In this document: piece after piece, positions 5,660 through 6,978 of the stretch
Layout: each line of letters starts with the position of its first letter
Position numbering within the stretch: the stretch's first letter is position 1
Notes under the pieces: model-generated
Databases searched by the model: none
Told to the model about the DNA's origin: nothing
The model's input: only the letters and a program-made list of their open reading frames with translations
Position numbers and translations under genes: made by a program
Assembly: GCA_964516605.1 (NCBI GenBank)
Contig: CAZFAA010000085.1
Location: 1 to 6,978, forward strand
From: GCA-2732805 sp964516605
GTDB taxonomy: Bacteria; Pseudomonadota; Gammaproteobacteria; Coxiellales; Coxiellaceae
Length of the DNA: 6,978 bases
Direction of reading: 5' to 3'

Positions 5660-6809
5660 AATGAATAAACGTTGGTGGCTGTTTCGGCCGATTGATTTGA
5701 TTACTGCTGTATTGCGCTCGCGTAAGCCTAAAAAAGGTTTGGTGGTGGTGCGTATGGATGGATTGGGCGATATGATTTTATTTCGCCCAGTTCTGGATTA
5801 TTACGCACAAGTGTTTGGTGTCGCAAAAAGCGAGATTACTGTGTTAGGTTGTCACAGTTGGCGTAAATTAGCCGATAGTATTTTTGCTGGCTTTAATGTC
5901 GTGACGATCAATGAACACGCCTATGAGCGCCAATTTTTTTATCGGTTAAAAATTTCATTGTGGGTAGCGCGCCAACATTTCAAAATAGCGGTGTGCGATA
6001 TTTATTTTCGCAAAATGATGACGTGTGACAGTTTGTTGTATTACACCTATGCGCAGCGTATTGCCGTATGTGAGCCGTTCCCAAGCCAAAAAACCAAACC
6101 ACGTTTTGATTATTATCGACATATTTATACGGATGTTATCGATACTGGTGCACACCCGCAACATGAGATGATACGTCATTATAAATTTATCTCAGGTATT
6201 GCAGGATATGAAATAAAGCCACAACCTTTAAGCATTCCGTGGCAGACGCAAGGCAATCCCATAACGCAAAAACCATATGTGGCTATTAATTTTGGCAGTA
6301 ATGAGGCGGGACGACGTTGGCCATTTGAATATTACATCGAGATTGCAAAACGTATTGTTGCACGTGGTTATTATGCTGTGTTTTTAGGGGGGCCTGCAGA
6401 AGCACCTTACAGTGACGTATTGGCGCAGCAAAATCTTGATACAAAAATTATTAATTACATTGGCAAAGATAAAGGCATGAGCGATGTATTTGATATTTTT
6501 TCGCATGCACACGCAACGATTACTTCGGAAACAGGGCCGGGGCATGTGTCATTGGCGTTACATGTTCCAACGCTCATGATTTGTGGCGGCAGTGCTTATA
6601 TTACATTTACACCGTTTCCTCGAGAAATTTCGACAAATACGATGCATTTTGTATACCGCCACAGGGAATGTTTTGGTTGCATGGCACATTGCCCTTACCG
6701 CACAGACCCGAGCCATACGTTTCCGTGTTTAGCCGATGTGACGGTGGAGGCTGTGTGGGAGCGATTTGAGATGTTAATTCCAGAGAGAATGGGTGTTATC
6801 ACTGCTTGA
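5631..6809 (+). CDS. Glycosyltransferase family 9 (heptosyltransferase-like) protein
   Basis: A 392-residue GT-B fold enzyme that would transfer a sugar, classically ADP-heptose, onto lipopolysaccharide core or another surface glycan at the cytoplasmic face of the inner membrane. The N-terminal domain has 'VVVRMDGLGDMILFRP' at 38-53; D47 matches the catalytic Asp of WaaC (D13). The C-terminal donor domain has 'FGSNEAGRRWPFEYY' beginning at F221 and 'SETGPGHVSLAL' at 299-310, the GT9 nucleotide-sugar signature. Near the end is a cluster C347-x2-C350-x3-C354-x11-C366, as seen in some GT9 branches. The start is uncertain. The frame is open back to 5559, but that part overlaps the preceding gene. 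ATG 5631 is the first after it and has no strong ribosome site. ATG 5661 (382 residues) directly abuts AAGGA and would still keep the whole catalytic domain. Acceptor sugar and exact role are unknown; no LPS genes are visible alongside. Confidence 0.88.
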   Translation: MKKLPLFPQGMNKRWWLFRPIDLITAVLRSRKPKKGLVVVRMDGLGDMILFRPVLDYYAQVFGVAKSEITVLGCHSWRKLADSIFAGFNVVTINEHAYERQFFYRLKISLWVARQHFKIAVCDIYFRKMMTCDSLLYYTYAQRIAVCEPFPSQKTKPRFDYYRHIYTDVIDTGAHPQHEMIRHYKFISGIAGYEIKPQPLSIPWQTQGNPITQKPYVAINFGSNEAGRRWPFEYYIEIAKRIVARGYYAVFLGGPAEAPYSDVLAQQNLDTKIINYIGKDKGMSDVFDIFSHAHATITSETGPGHVSLALHVPTLMICGGSAYITFTPFPREISTNTMHFVYRHRECFGCMAHCPYRTDPSHTFPCLADVTVEAVWERFEMLIPERMGVITA

Positions 6810-6919
6810 TGTGTTTAAAAACAGTAAGCGTTAACAACAGCCGTAGCGCGAATGTGCAGGCCAATTTTCATCCCTACTAATTGTATTTATACATCAATAT
6901 TTTCGGCATTTAGCGCATT

Positions 6920-6978
6920 TTATTCTATAAACGCACGCAGCGGTTCAACATGATCTCCCTTGAGTGTTGTAAAGAGTT
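6920..6978 (-). CDS. 3' end of a leftward gene running off the window, product unknown
   Basis: Reading leftward from the right edge, one frame is open for 18 codons and ends in TAA at 6922-6920. It gives a protein-like C-terminus, LFTTLKGDHVEPLRAFIE. Hydrophobic and charged residues alternate as in a real helix end. The other leftward frames give less natural peptides. It would converge on the glycosyltransferase, leaving a 110-base spacer (6810-6919) with only weak A/T-rich palindromes such as TGTATTTATACA at 6882-6893. The fragment is too short to name a family, and chance remains possible. Confidence 0.4.
   Translation of the reverse strand, partial: LFTTLKGDHVEPLRAFIE

Noticed and set aside
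5955..6179. Leftward open frame inside the glycosyltransferase gene
   Set aside because: It is a shadow of a well-supported GT9 gene, and its peptide shows no domain.
6812..6893. Short palindromes TGTTTAAAAACA (6812-6823) and TGTATTTATACA (6882-6893) as terminators
   Set aside because: They form only 4-5 bp A/T-rich stems with very small loops and no convincing T-run, which is expected by chance in such AT-rich DNA.

Overview
The window (moderate-to-low GC) reads like the chromosome of a gammaproteobacterium, most likely from the Legionella/Coxiella side of the class. This is inferred from the gene set and protein style, not from any marker gene: a secreted M16 peptidase pair followed by rsmD, an MFS transporter with an 'IDGMGLSLLFP' first helix, and small Cys-containing secreted proteins. 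No tRNA, rRNA, CRISPR array, insertion sequence or phage gene is visible.

Left block (2-3260, all rightward): two consecutive M16 peptidase genes and rsmD. The first M16 protein is cut by the window edge at its signal peptide and carries a complete zinc site (HxxEH plus a distal Glu). The second starts 2 bases after the first stops, has a signal peptide, and has lost the zinc ligands. The two probably form a periplasmic heterodimer of one catalytic and one non-catalytic subunit. A perfect 10-bp inverted repeat covers the last codons of the second gene. rsmD encodes the 16S rRNA G966 methyltransferase. M16-M16-rsmD is an arrangement known from other gammaproteobacteria.

Middle block: a rightward MFS exporter gene (3304-4548) converges on a leftward small secreted-protein gene (4574-5110), with overlapping hairpins at the junction. 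A second secreted-protein gene (5188-5604) points the opposite way from the first. The two proteins share a cysteine framework (CP near the mature N-terminus, C-x-Y-x-G in the middle, and YC/YIC followed by a Cys near the end). They look like distant relatives encoded head-to-head around a short intergenic region with mirrored TATACT boxes inside an inverted repeat.

Right block: a family 9 glycosyltransferase (heptosyltransferase-like; 5631-6809) whose proposed start codon sits in the loop of a perfect 8-bp hairpin and whose C-terminus has a four-Cys cluster. After about 110 non-coding bases, the last 59 bases appear to be the 3' end of a leftward gene that continues beyond the window.

The most unusual items are the divergent cysteine-framework secreted proteins with their symmetric promoter region, and the hairpin around the glycosyltransferase start. 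The rest is ordinary chromosomal housekeeping and envelope content. I did not find convincing evidence of a new defence or mobile system.
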